NCBI GenBank assembly: GCA_045592625.1
Contig: JAZNVC010000004.1
Span: 186,001-250,000 of the forward strand
Length of the DNA: 64,000 bases
Source: SIG607 sp045592625
Lineage (GTDB): Bacteria > Bacillota > Clostridia > Oscillospirales > Acutalibacteraceae
Direction of reading: 5' to 3'
Shown: positions 7,416 to 15,650 of the stretch, piece after piece
Numbering within the stretch: the stretch's first letter is position 1
How the letters are laid out: the number at the start of each line of letters is the position of its first letter
The notes under the pieces: generated by a model
Told to the model about the DNA's origin: nothing
The model's input: only the letters and a program-made list of their open reading frames with translations
The model's database searches: none
Made by a program: the position numbers and the translations under genes

Positions 7416-8966
7416 TTATTTTGCATAATCTACAACTCGGTTTTCACGGATAAGATTCACCTTAATCTGACCGGGATACTCAAGTTCTTTTTCAATTCTT
7501 GCCGCAATATCGTGAGCAATAAGTACCATTTGGTCATCATTAACCATTTCGGGCTTAACTACGATACGAATTTCTCTACCTGCCTGAATTGCAAAAGATG
7601 TTTCAACGCCGTTAAAGGAATTGGCGATTTCCTCAAGTTTTTCGAGGCGTGTAATATAGTTTTCAATATTTTCTCTTCTTGCACCCGGACGTGCGGCAGA
7701 AATAGCGTCGGCAGCCTGTACTATACAAGCAACAACAGTCTTTGCTTCAACTTCGCCGTGGTGAGCGTGAATAGCGTGAATAACGCCTTCGCTTTCTCTG
7801 CACTTTTTGGCAACCTCAACACCGAGCTGAATATGTGAACCTTCTTGCTCGTGGTCAAGAGCTTTACCAATGTCGTGAAGAAGACCTGCACGTTTTGCAA
7901 GAGTAACGTCTGCACCCATTTCGGCAGCAATAAGACCTGCAATATGGCAAACCTCCATAGAATGATTAAGCACATTCTGTCCGTAACTTGTACGGTAATG
8001 AAGTTTACCCAGAAGCTTAATAAGTTCGGGATGAAGGTTATGTACGCCTGCATCTATCATAGCCCGTTCGCCTTCCTGCTTAATGGTTGCTTCAACCTCG
8101 GCAGTTGCCTTGTTAACCATTTCTTCAATACGGGCAGGATGAATTCTTCCATCTAAAATAAGTTTTTCAAGGGTTATACGAGCAATTTCTCTGCGAACGG
8201 GGTCAAAACTGCTAAGGGTAATTGCTTCGGGTGTATCGTCAATAATAAGGTCAACACCTGTTGCTGTTTCAAGAGCACGGATATTTCTACCCTCTCTACC
8301 GATAATTCTACCCTTCATTTCATCATTGGGCAGAGCGACAACAGATACCGTAACCTCGGAAGAGTGGTCTGCAGCACAACGCTGAATAGCGTGACCCACA
8401 ATTTCTCTTGCGAGTTTTTCCGATTCTTCCTTGGTCTGCTGTTCGTACTCCAGCACCTTTACAGCCTTTTCGTGAGCAAGTTCGCCATCCAGCATAGAAA
8501 GTAAATGCTCCTTAGCCTGTTCTACTGTAAAGCCGGAAATACGTTCAAGAAGCTCCATTTGGCTCTTTTTAAGACGCTCACACTCCTCGATTTTTTCGTC
8601 GATTTCCTTTGCTCTCAACTGTAATTTTTCTTCTTTTGCTTCAAGATTGTCTATTTTTTTGTCAAGGTTTTCTTCTTTTTGCTGAAGCCTGTGTTCTTGA
8701 CGCTGGATATCGCTGCGGCGTTCGCGCAATTCCTTGTCATTTTCCTGACGGAGACGTAACACCTCATCTTTTGCTTCAACAAGAAGTTCTTTCTTCTTTG
8801 TCTCAGCGGTCTTAATTGCATCGTTCAAAATACGCTTTGCTTCTTCTTTTGCCGAACCAATAGTTTTATCGTCAGATTTACGTCTATAGGACATACCAAC
8901 GACAAAGCCGATTATGGCAAGTACTACTGCAACTACACCGCCTATAATGTAAGGCAAATAGTCCAT
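7416..8966 (-). CDS. rny: Ribonuclease Y
   Basis: Membrane-anchored endoribonuclease that starts bulk mRNA decay in many Firmicutes. The 516 residues show the full family order: an N-terminal membrane helix (about 5-25), a long charged coiled coil (about 35-180), a KH domain with GRIIGREGRNIRALE, then an HD domain with the catalytic LLHDIGKALDHE. ATG at 8966 has GGAGG upstream. It is transcribed from its own promoter at 9110-9138 through a leader of roughly 135 bases that can fold strongly. Confidence 0.97.
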   Translation of the reverse strand: MDYLPYIIGGVVAVVLAIIGFVVGMSYRRKSDDKTIGSAKEEAKRILNDAIKTAETKKKELLVEAKDEVLRLRQENDKELRERRSDIQRQEHRLQQKEENLDKKIDNLEAKEEKLQLRAKEIDEKIEECERLKKSQMELLERISGFTVEQAKEHLLSMLDGELAHEKAVKVLEYEQQTKEESEKLAREIVGHAIQRCAADHSSEVTVSVVALPNDEMKGRIIGREGRNIRALETATGVDLIIDDTPEAITLSSFDPVRREIARITLEKLILDGRIHPARIEEMVNKATAEVEATIKQEGERAMIDAGVHNLHPELIKLLGKLHYRTSYGQNVLNHSMEVCHIAGLIAAEMGADVTLAKRAGLLHDIGKALDHEQEGSHIQLGVEVAKKCRESEGVIHAIHAHHGEVEAKTVVACIVQAADAISAARPGARRENIENYITRLEKLEEIANSFNGVETSFAIQAGREIRIVVKPEMVNDDQMVLIAHDIAARIEKELEYPGQIKVNLIRENRVVDYAK

Positions 8967-9103
8967 ATTAAATTTTCCTCCTATATATTAAAATGCGTTT
9001 TATTTGGATTAACCTCCGAGGCCGCACTTTTACCCCGGTATAAAGTCAATGCAGAAAGTATGCTTCGCCAAAAGAACACACTCTTTGCAATTGTAACCTA
9101 CTG
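8967..9103 (-). promoter_or_regulatory. Structured 5' leader of rny mRNA
   Basis: From the predicted start near 9103 to the rny ATG there are about 135 untranslated bases. Two hairpins are visible on the minus strand. The first (9051-9088) pairs GCAAAGAGUGUG with CAUACUUUCUGC, one mismatch, with an inner UUC/GAA extension. The second (9026-9046) pairs ACUUU-A-UAC with GUAAAAGU. I do not recognise a known riboswitch. It could be a stability or autoregulation element. Confidence 0.5.
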
Positions 9104-9109
9104 TGTTTC

Positions 9110-9138
9110 ATTTTAGCACTATTTACATTTTGTGTCAA
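9110..9138 (-). promoter_or_regulatory. Sigma-A promoter of rny
   Basis: Minus-strand TTGACA (9133-9138), 17-base spacer, TAAAAT (9110-9115). Confidence 0.75.
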
Positions 9139-9190
9139 GAAAAGGTTATATATATTGTTGTATATTTTTTAAATTACCACTACTAATTGA

Positions 9191-9222
9191 TAAAAAATAC
9201 CGCAATAAATGATTATTGCGGT
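9191..9222 (-). terminator. Terminator of the cohesin/dockerin operon
   Basis: Minus-strand ten-pair stem ACCGCAATAA / TTATTGCGGT with TCAT loop, followed by ATTTTTTA. Confidence 0.85.
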
Positions 9223-9241
9223 AAATTATTTGTTTTATTAT

Positions 9242-10693
9242 TTAATCTTCATCGGGATAATCCGAAGAAGATTCCATTTCATAGTCTTCTTCAGTATCAA
9301 ATATAGAACCAATGTTTTTCCCTTTCTTCTTGGCTGCCTTTAAAATAAGCATAACTATAAGAAGTATAAAGAGTACTGCCAATATAATCAGCAGAGCAAC
9401 CACTATTGTCTTCTTTTCGGAACCTATGCAAAGTTCTTCCGGCTGATTGCTTACTGCAGCGGCAAACTTTACAATTCTCTGAACGGTTTTCTCTCTTACG
9501 TCAAAGTTATAGTAACCAAGATTGCCTTCAGGAGAAATTGCGGAAAATACCACAAAATCAGCAAGGGCTGTATCGGTATATTTATAGCAGTCCACCTTTT
9601 TACCGTTTAAATCATAGGTTGTTTTATAAAGACCTTCGGGGGCTTGGTCGGTTACATCCTTTACTATGTAGGTAAAATCTGATGTAGAAATATAAGCAAA
9701 ACTGCTCACATTATTGTTTTCATAAAGGAAGAAGGCTCCGTTTTCCCCATCGGCTTCGATAAGATATAAAAGAACGATTTTTCCCGAAGCATTTTTATAT
9801 GCAGTTACCTCACTATCACCATACTGTACTGTAGAAAGACTAAATCCTGTAGGTGGTTCAAGGGTTGCGTCCTGCTCTGCAATGTAATAATCCTTGCCGT
9901 CAACATTTACTAAAATATCCGAAATATTTCCCGAAACTGTAATATCGTTGCCGTTTTCATCAAGTCTGTTGAAGGTAACTGTGTATCTTCTGGTTTCACC
10001 GTTACTTGCAACTGCAACTATAGTACGCTTGTTGTTTCCTACCTGAAGTTCACGGGAACCCTCCACACTTATCGCAGTGTCGGAGTAGAGAGGTTGGCAG
10101 GACAGTACACCATCGGTCTGTGTATAGGGAACAACTACTGTATATTCGGTAATTTCGCTGTCAAAAGCAGGACTGAGTGTACCGGTTGCCACAGAAATAG
10201 AGGTAAGGGCTGCCCTTTTATTTGCATTTAAATTCTGAGTATCGTTATTCCCCTGTGACTTAGCTGTCTTAAAAAGGTCAGATGCTCCTTGACCGTTAGC
10301 CTGTTTTGTGCCGGTATCCAGCGTAACATTTTTCACACTTATATAGCAACTGCCTTCGGCAATAACCTCAAAGTCGAATCTCTTAATCAAAGTCACCTCA
10401 GTACCTTCTGCTTCAAATCCTATGCTGGAACCGCTAATACTGACATCGCTTCCCGAAGCAGACAGAAACTTTAGAATAGTACTATCAAAAGTCAAAACAC
10501 CTTTAGCTGAAATCATCTGTTCATCAGCAGTTATTCTCACCGTTACCCTTAAGCTATCGCCAACCTTAAGATTATTGCCCGAAAAATTAACTATAGTTTT
10601 TGAGCTGAGAGCGTTTGCCGATGGGCACATTAATATAAAAAGGAAAGCCACCATTAAGGTTATACTTGCTATTTTTTTAAATAACTTTTTCAT
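9242..10693 (-). CDS. Secreted, membrane-anchored cohesin-like protein with cadherin-like domain
   Basis: About 483 residues. A signal peptide (to roughly residue 29 of the chosen frame, ending SANA) is followed by a cohesin-type beta sandwich (about 33-135; segments NLKVGDSLRVTVRI, KGVLTFDSTILKFLSA, FEVIAEGSCYISV). Next comes a cadherin-like beta-sandwich (about 155-245; LTSISVATGTLSPAF to RRYTVTFNR), an unassigned extracellular domain, a C-terminal membrane helix (VVALLIILAVLFILLIVMLI) and an acidic cytosolic tail. ATG at 10693 is chosen because an upstream TTG overlaps the GGAAGGAAG ribosome site. It lies 34 bases after the dockerin glucosaminidase gene, in the same operon. The cohesin call rests on visible fold motifs; the partner is inferred. 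Confidence 0.75.
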   Translation of the reverse strand: MKKLFKKIASITLMVAFLFILMCPSANALSSKTIVNFSGNNLKVGDSLRVTVRITADEQMISAKGVLTFDSTILKFLSASGSDVSISGSSIGFEAEGTEVTLIKRFDFEVIAEGSCYISVKNVTLDTGTKQANGQGASDLFKTAKSQGNNDTQNLNANKRAALTSISVATGTLSPAFDSEITEYTVVVPYTQTDGVLSCQPLYSDTAISVEGSRELQVGNNKRTIVAVASNGETRRYTVTFNRLDENGNDITVSGNISDILVNVDGKDYYIAEQDATLEPPTGFSLSTVQYGDSEVTAYKNASGKIVLLYLIEADGENGAFFLYENNNVSSFAYISTSDFTYIVKDVTDQAPEGLYKTTYDLNGKKVDCYKYTDTALADFVVFSAISPEGNLGYYNFDVREKTVQRIVKFAAAVSNQPEELCIGSEKKTIVVALLIILAVLFILLIVMLILKAAKKKGKNIGSIFDTEEDYEMESSSDYPDED

Positions 10694-10727
10694 ATTTTTA
10701 CTTCCTTCCAACCAATATAAATTTAAA

Positions 10728-12929
10728 TTATCTTATTCCGGCTAACAGTAGCTTTAATATGGCAAGGTCTGCAGCATTAACAAGTCCGTTGCCGTCAATG
10801 TCAGCACTGATTTCTCCTAAATCAGTAAGGTTACAAAGCCCCGCAAGGAATAATTTCATATTGGCTAAATCAACAGCATCTGCTTTACCGTCTCCGTCAA
10901 GATCGGCTTCTACCGACAAAGGATACGAATATCTCAACTCTCCGTTATTATCAAAAAGTTCTATAATATCTCCTGTGCCGATATAGGTTGATGTTACATT
11001 AAATTTTGTTATCTTAGCCGTTCCGTTTAATATACCAAAATTTGAAATCAAGGTTTCCTCTGATGTAAGAGGTTTTATTCCGTTAACAACACCACCGTCT
11101 ATAGTATATTCAGATAAATCAAACTTAAATTCTTTATCTTCTGTACCTTCTCTGAAAATATAGATATTATAGTCATTTTTCAGTCCGCTTGTGGCGGTAA
11201 CGGTAACGGTGAAAATATTGCTTGAGTATTTAAGGTCTTTGGTTCCGCCGCCAACAACCGTTGCACCGCTATCAGAAGCTTTGGCTGTTATAACCACCTG
11301 AGAAGTGGTGGAAGGAACTATAAGTTCATAATCGTTTACATATCTATTAAAGGTAGGAGTCAACGTATAACCGTCAACGGTTAAGTCGGAAAGATAGCAG
11401 TTGTTGTTTCCCGTTGTTGATGGATAGGGAGAAACGGTTGAAGGCATATCTTTATAAACAGGAATATTAAAAATAAGTTCGGTATCCATAATAGATTTGT
11501 ATCCTTTGGCGGTTTTACTGGCTTCACTTGCAGCACCCGAAATATTGGTCATATATTCATGTGAAAAATACGGTTTGCTTACAACGTTAAACTTTTTATA
11601 GTATAGGGTATCCTGACCGCGTAAAAGATATTTTTCGGCATACCATACAGCACCACCGATTATTGAATCTTTTCTGTTGTCCCAAGGGCGATAATAAGAA
11701 GCCCTTGTGCCGTTACCGGCCTTTGCATACAAAAGGCCGTACTGTACTGCACTGTAACTTCCGCTACGATAGGCACGTATGTTATAAAAATTATAATATC
11801 CCTCATAATCCGAAACGGTTCCTGAAATACTCTTTCCTGAGCCGGAGTTGCCCTGCTCAACAAGAATCATAGATGCAAGGGAAATAGGACTTACGCCCGA
11901 ATCCTTTGCCGCAGCAATAAGCACGTCGGCATAGGTTTCATAATCGTCTTCAGGAAAATCTTTAGCAAGAAAAGTTCCCTCTACAGAAGCCTGAACCCTT
12001 TCTTTTGTATGAAGTTTTTCATCATATTCCATTGAAATAAACTGAAAAACGCCTGTTGAATTCAAAAAATTTCTTGGGTCAAGATAATAGCTGACAACAC
12101 TTTCGGCTGCCTGTACCCAACCGCCCGAATCTATGGTGTTATAGGTTTTACTGTTCCAGTCGTAGCAGTCTTTTGCCATAGACTTCCACGCTTCAGGACG
12201 GGAAGAATCAACGGCAGACCTTCCGAAAGCCGATTCTCCCTCAACCGCTTCAGCAAAGGTCATAGTAAGATGGTCGGCTTTAAACTGCCAACTTGGATAT
12301 AAAGTGTGAAGATTTCTAAGATATGGCTTATAACTTTCAGGGAAGTTTTGTTCATCAAGAGCCTTTTCAAAATCTTGATCCTGAACATATTCGGCAATAA
12401 TTTCTATGTTTGTTTCATAAGCATAACCTGACATATTTACGCCGTCCAAAACAAAGGTTATGTGATACCACATATCACCGTCGCTGTCATCCTCGGTACC
12501 TATTGCGGTCACCTTTGTTCCTATAGGAAGGGTTGCTACAGCACTATTCCAGGTGCCCGGTGCAGAACGTATAGTAGCATTTTTTACGGTATTTGCCTCA
12601 TAGGTTTTATCACTGCCTGTTACCGTAACGTAATCAGAGTGAACGTAACCGCTAATATTCCCCGATGACCTATATGCGATAAGATTATACCAACGCACAC
12701 CGTTTGAGTCAAAGCCTACACCGTTTATAAGAACCTTGGTATTATTATCCAGTTTTCCTAAAGATTCGTTATTGGTTCCTGCACCTTTTCGTATATTAAC
12801 ATCTTGGTCATTTATGTATCCGTTTCGACTATACATAGTAACCGCCGACACATTCAGCGATACAACTAATGAACTTATTAAAAGTATAAAACTAAGAATA
12901 AGCACTAAAACCTTTCGCGTACTTTTCAT
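10728..12929 (-). CDS. Secreted dockerin-bearing N-acetylglucosaminidase with two SH3b domains
   Basis: A 733-residue peptidoglycan hydrolase. Order: signal peptide (1-29), SH3b domain with DVNIRKGAG (about 37-103), second SH3b (about 111-178; NATIRSAPGT), a linker, a glucosaminidase (LytG/Acd-like) domain (about 270-455; MILVEQG carries a likely catalytic Glu358, then GYYNFYNIRAY), a cadherin-like domain (about 512-595), and a C-terminal type I dockerin (675-733) with two calcium loops, DLDGDGKADAVDL and DIDGNGLVNAADL. Expected to cut the GlcNAc-MurNAc backbone outside the cell. It is the first gene of an operon with the membrane cohesin-like protein, suggesting that the dockerin docks the enzyme on the cell surface. 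The promoter at 12986-13014 is full consensus. Confidence 0.9.
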   Translation of the reverse strand: MKSTRKVLVLILSFILLISSLVVSLNVSAVTMYSRNGYINDQDVNIRKGAGTNNESLGKLDNNTKVLINGVGFDSNGVRWYNLIAYRSSGNISGYVHSDYVTVTGSDKTYEANTVKNATIRSAPGTWNSAVATLPIGTKVTAIGTEDDSDGDMWYHITFVLDGVNMSGYAYETNIEIIAEYVQDQDFEKALDEQNFPESYKPYLRNLHTLYPSWQFKADHLTMTFAEAVEGESAFGRSAVDSSRPEAWKSMAKDCYDWNSKTYNTIDSGGWVQAAESVVSYYLDPRNFLNSTGVFQFISMEYDEKLHTKERVQASVEGTFLAKDFPEDDYETYADVLIAAAKDSGVSPISLASMILVEQGNSGSGKSISGTVSDYEGYYNFYNIRAYRSGSYSAVQYGLLYAKAGNGTRASYYRPWDNRKDSIIGGAVWYAEKYLLRGQDTLYYKKFNVVSKPYFSHEYMTNISGAASEASKTAKGYKSIMDTELIFNIPVYKDMPSTVSPYPSTTGNNNCYLSDLTVDGYTLTPTFNRYVNDYELIVPSTTSQVVITAKASDSGATVVGGGTKDLKYSSNIFTVTVTATSGLKNDYNIYIFREGTEDKEFKFDLSEYTIDGGVVNGIKPLTSEETLISNFGILNGTAKITKFNVTSTYIGTGDIIELFDNNGELRYSYPLSVEADLDGDGKADAVDLANMKLFLAGLCNLTDLGEISADIDGNGLVNAADLAILKLLLAGIR

Positions 12930-12985
12930 ACATATTTCCTTTCAGTAGTAGATAACTTAGCAATAATAACCCATAATATATGTTT

Positions 12986-13014
12986 ATTATATATTTTTCG
13001 ACAGTTAATGTCAA
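12986..13014 (-). promoter_or_regulatory. Consensus sigma-A promoter of the dockerin/cohesin operon
   Basis: Minus-strand TTGACA (13009-13014), 17 bases, TATAAT (12986-12991): a perfect match at both boxes. Confidence 0.85.
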
Positions 13015-13047
13015 CAGAAAATAGATGTTCAAAATAATGGAAAAGAA

Positions 13048-13078
13048 AAAAGTAAGTCTTAATAAAAGACCTACTTTT
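13048..13078 (-). terminator. Terminator of the metal-ATPase operon
   Basis: Minus-strand stem AAAAGTAgGTCTT / AAGACtTACTTTT followed by T-rich sequence; it includes the stop codon of the ATPase gene. Confidence 0.8.
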
Positions 13079-14909
13079 TTAATGTTCTCATAGCATTTAA
13101 AATTGTAATTACAGCAATGCCAACGTCGGCAAAAACAGCTCCCGCCATTCCCGAAGCTCCAAAAATTCCCAGCATAAGAAAAAGAATTTTAACCGTTAGT
13201 GCAAGAACTATATTCTGGGTTGCAATTTCGGTTGTTCTCTTGGCAATTTTTATTGAAATTGCAATTTTTCTTAAATCGTCATCGGCAATAACCACATCGG
13301 CACTTGATACAGCCGCATCGCTGCCCAAACTGCCCATAGAAAAGCCTATGTCTGCTCTTGCTATAACAGGGGCATCATTTATGCCGTCACCTATAAAAGC
13401 AACCTTTCCATCGGATTTTTTAATTATTTCTTCCAAACAATAAACCTTGTCTTCGGGAAGAAGATTACTGAAATATTGGTCAATAGGAAGAAGTTTTGCC
13501 AATTCTCCTGCATTTTCTTCTCTATCTCCCGTAAGCATAAATATTTTTTCTACCTCTTGGTTTTTAAGTGCTTTTACCGCTTCCGCTGCTTCTTCCTTTA
13601 AGTCATCTCCAACGGTTATAAAACCTGCATATTTTCCGTCTATTGCAACATAAATAACGGTTTTTTCCGTTTTACAAACGGTCACGCCCAGTTCTTCCAT
13701 TAATTTTAGGTTACCTGCACAAACCTGCCATTTTTCCACTTTTGCTATTACGCCTTTTCCCGCAATTTCCTTTACGGAATCTACCCTAAAACGTTTATAA
13801 TCTTCCTTTGAGGCATCTACTATACATTTAGCAATAGGATGGTTGCTTTGGCTTTCTGCGGCAGCACAAACTGCAAGAAGCACCCTTTCGCTAATCTTTT
13901 CCGCCGAAATTTCAGTGACGTCAAACCTGCCTTTTGTAAGGGTTCCCGTTTTATCAAAAACAACCGTGTTACATCTCGAAAGAGTTTCGAGCACTCCCGA
14001 CCCTTTTATTAAAATACCGTTTGCCGAGGCAGCACCTACTCCGCCGAAAAAGGAAAGAGGTACAGAAATCAAAAGGGCACAAGGACAGGAAATAACAAGG
14101 AAGGTTAAGGCTCTTTGTATCCATTCGCTTCTGCCTTGATTTATAAAAAACTGCGGAACTATTGCAATTAAAAGTGCGGCAATAACAACTATAGGAGTAT
14201 AGTAACGGGCAAATTTAGTTATAAATCTTTCACTCTTTGATTTATTTTCAAAAGAAGTTTCGGTAAGTTCCAGTATTTTAGCAACAGACGACCTACTGTA
14301 CGGTGCCGTCACCTTAACAGTTATGGTACCGTACATATTTATACCGCCTGCAAACACCCTGTCTCCTACGCCCACGGCTTTAGGAAGACTCTCCCCTGTA
14401 AGAAAGGAGTTATTTACCTTGGTTTCGCCTTCAATAATTTCGCCGTCCAGTGCAATTCTTTCCCCTGCAAAAATCTTTATTATTTCTCCTGTTTCCACAT
14501 CTTCAGGCGAGAGTATTAAATCCTCATTTCCCCTTATCACCCTTGCGGTATCAGGACGGATATTGCTTATGGCTTCAATGCTTTTTCTGCTTTTATTTAC
14601 GGCATAGTTTTGGAAAAGTTCCCCAATCTGATAAAAAAGCATTATAGCAACGGCTTCAAAAAACTCCTTTAAAAACACCGCACCTACACTTGCCACCGAC
14701 ATAAGCAGATTTTCGTCTATAAAATTACGGTGTCTTAGCTGCCATACGGCTTTTATAATTACGTCATAGCCTATGGTAATAAAAGCACACAGAAAAAAGA
14801 CAGAACTGATTATTTCGTGAAGACCGCATCTTTCAAAAATAACCGCCAATAAAAGAAGGAAAGCACAAACGATAATTCTAAACAAAATCCGCTTTTGTTT
14901 ACGATTCAT
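13071..14909 (-). CDS. Heavy-metal translocating P1B-type ATPase (Zn/Cd/Co type)
   Basis: A 612-residue membrane pump exporting divalent metal using ATP. It has the transmembrane metal site SCPCALLISVP, the actuator motif LTGESLPKAVG, the phosphorylation site DKTGTLTKG and the hinge GDGINDAPVIARAD. The CPC motif plus the CadC-type regulator upstream point to Zn/Cd/Pb/Co rather than copper. It lacks the usual N-terminal HMA domain; that domain is encoded separately 14 bases upstream (14924-15142). Cotranscribed with the repressor and HMA genes, and expected to be induced when metal releases the repressor from 15527-15548. Confidence 0.93.
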   Translation of the reverse strand: MNRKQKRILFRIIVCAFLLLLAVIFERCGLHEIISSVFFLCAFITIGYDVIIKAVWQLRHRNFIDENLLMSVASVGAVFLKEFFEAVAIMLFYQIGELFQNYAVNKSRKSIEAISNIRPDTARVIRGNEDLILSPEDVETGEIIKIFAGERIALDGEIIEGETKVNNSFLTGESLPKAVGVGDRVFAGGINMYGTITVKVTAPYSRSSVAKILELTETSFENKSKSERFITKFARYYTPIVVIAALLIAIVPQFFINQGRSEWIQRALTFLVISCPCALLISVPLSFFGGVGAASANGILIKGSGVLETLSRCNTVVFDKTGTLTKGRFDVTEISAEKISERVLLAVCAAAESQSNHPIAKCIVDASKEDYKRFRVDSVKEIAGKGVIAKVEKWQVCAGNLKLMEELGVTVCKTEKTVIYVAIDGKYAGFITVGDDLKEEAAEAVKALKNQEVEKIFMLTGDREENAGELAKLLPIDQYFSNLLPEDKVYCLEEIIKKSDGKVAFIGDGINDAPVIARADIGFSMGSLGSDAAVSSADVVIADDDLRKIAISIKIAKRTTEIATQNIVLALTVKILFLMLGIFGASGMAGAVFADVGIAVITILNAMRTLKK

Positions 14910-14923
14910 ATTTTGCCTTCTTT

Positions 14924-15142
14924 CTAAAAATCAATTGTGCAATCAGGCTCGACTTCCTTGCAGATTGCAGCGGCTTTTTCAATAACCTCATCAAATACTG
15001 CATCATCCGCTTCAATAACCAGCTTTTGAGCAATAAAGTTTACGTTTGCATTTATAACACCCTTTATTGCTTTTATTTTTTCTTCCATTTTTGCAGCACA
15101 ATGTGCACAATCAAGGTCATTTATTTTATAATTTTTTTTCAT
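14924..15142 (-). CDS. Free-standing HMA-domain metal-binding protein
   Basis: A 72-residue ferredoxin-like heavy-metal-associated domain with the metal site DCAHCAAKME (CxxC) near residue 14. It probably binds or delivers metal to the ATPase encoded downstream, which has lost its own HMA domain. Fourteen-base gaps separate it from both neighbours, so repressor, HMA and pump are one operon. The HMA family also includes copper chaperones, but the operon context favours Zn/Cd. Confidence 0.9.
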   Translation of the reverse strand: MKKNYKINDLDCAHCAAKMEEKIKAIKGVINANVNFIAQKLVIEADDAVFDEVIEKAAAICKEVEPDCTIDF

Positions 15143-15156
15143 AACATTACCCCTTT

Positions 15157-15510
15157 TTATTCTTCGATATGCTCCATACCGTTACTGAGAATTGTTTTTA
15201 CATGGTCGTCTGCAAGGCTGTAAAACACCGTTTTACCATCCTTTCTGAATTTAACCAAACTTGCCTGTTTTAAAACTTTAAGCTGATGGGATATTGCCGA
15301 AATAGTCATATTTAAAAGTTTTGCAATATCGCATACACACATTTCTTTTTTAAGTAAAACATATAATATGCTTATCCTTGTTTTATCGCCGAAAAGTTTA
15401 TAAAGTTCTGACAGCCTATAAAGGCGTTCTTCATCAGGCATATCTTTTAAAACAGCGGAAACAATATCTTGGTGGATATGCATATATTCACAATTTGGCA
15501 CTTCGTTCAT
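15157..15510 (-). CDS. ArsR/SmtB-family metal-sensing repressor (CadC-like)
   Basis: A 117-residue winged-helix regulator. The alpha-3 segment EMCVCDIAKLLN carries the two-Cys metal site typical of CadC, and an N-terminal Cys (PNCEYMHIH) could complete it. The recognition helix is MTISAISHQLKVLKQ, followed by the wing VKFRKDGKTVFYSL. Metal binding should release it from DNA. It is the first gene of the export operon, and a matching 12-2-12-type dyad lies over the start region at 15527-15548, implying autoregulation. Confidence 0.92.
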   Translation of the reverse strand: MNEVPNCEYMHIHQDIVSAVLKDMPDEERLYRLSELYKLFGDKTRISILYVLLKKEMCVCDIAKLLNMTISAISHQLKVLKQASLVKFRKDGKTVFYSLADDHVKTILSNGMEHIEE

Positions 15511-15526
15511 CAGACCACCCCCTTAT

Positions 15527-15548
15527 CATTTGAATAATTGTTCAAATG
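15527..15548. promoter_or_regulatory. CadC/SmtB-type operator
   Basis: CATTTGAA-taattg-TTCAAATG is a perfect eight-base inverted repeat with a six-base centre, containing the TGAA-N6-TTCA core known for this repressor family, between the promoter and the repressor start codon. Confidence 0.85.
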
Positions 15549-15558
15549 TTTTAATAAC

Positions 15559-15587
15559 ATTATATATTCCTTTTTATATTTTGTCAA
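15559..15587 (-). promoter_or_regulatory. Consensus promoter of the metal-export operon
   Basis: Minus-strand TTGACA (15582-15587), 17 bases, TATAAT (15559-15564), followed by the operator. Confidence 0.85.
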
Positions 15588-15599
15588 CATTTTTTCCTG

Positions 15600-15628
15600 T
15601 TGAAGTAATCTTATATTTTTGCTATACT
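15600..15628 (+). promoter_or_regulatory. Predicted promoter of the MFS-glycerophosphodiesterase operon
   Basis: Plus-strand TTGAAG (15600-15605), 17 bases, TATACT (15623-15628), divergent from the metal-export promoter. Confidence 0.6.
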
Positions 15629-15650
15629 AACACTGAAAGGGATGAATAAA

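Noticed and set aside
10694..10711. TTG start giving a six-residue extension of the cohesin-like protein
   Set aside because: The extension would consist of the Shine-Dalgarno itself (GGAAGGAAG).
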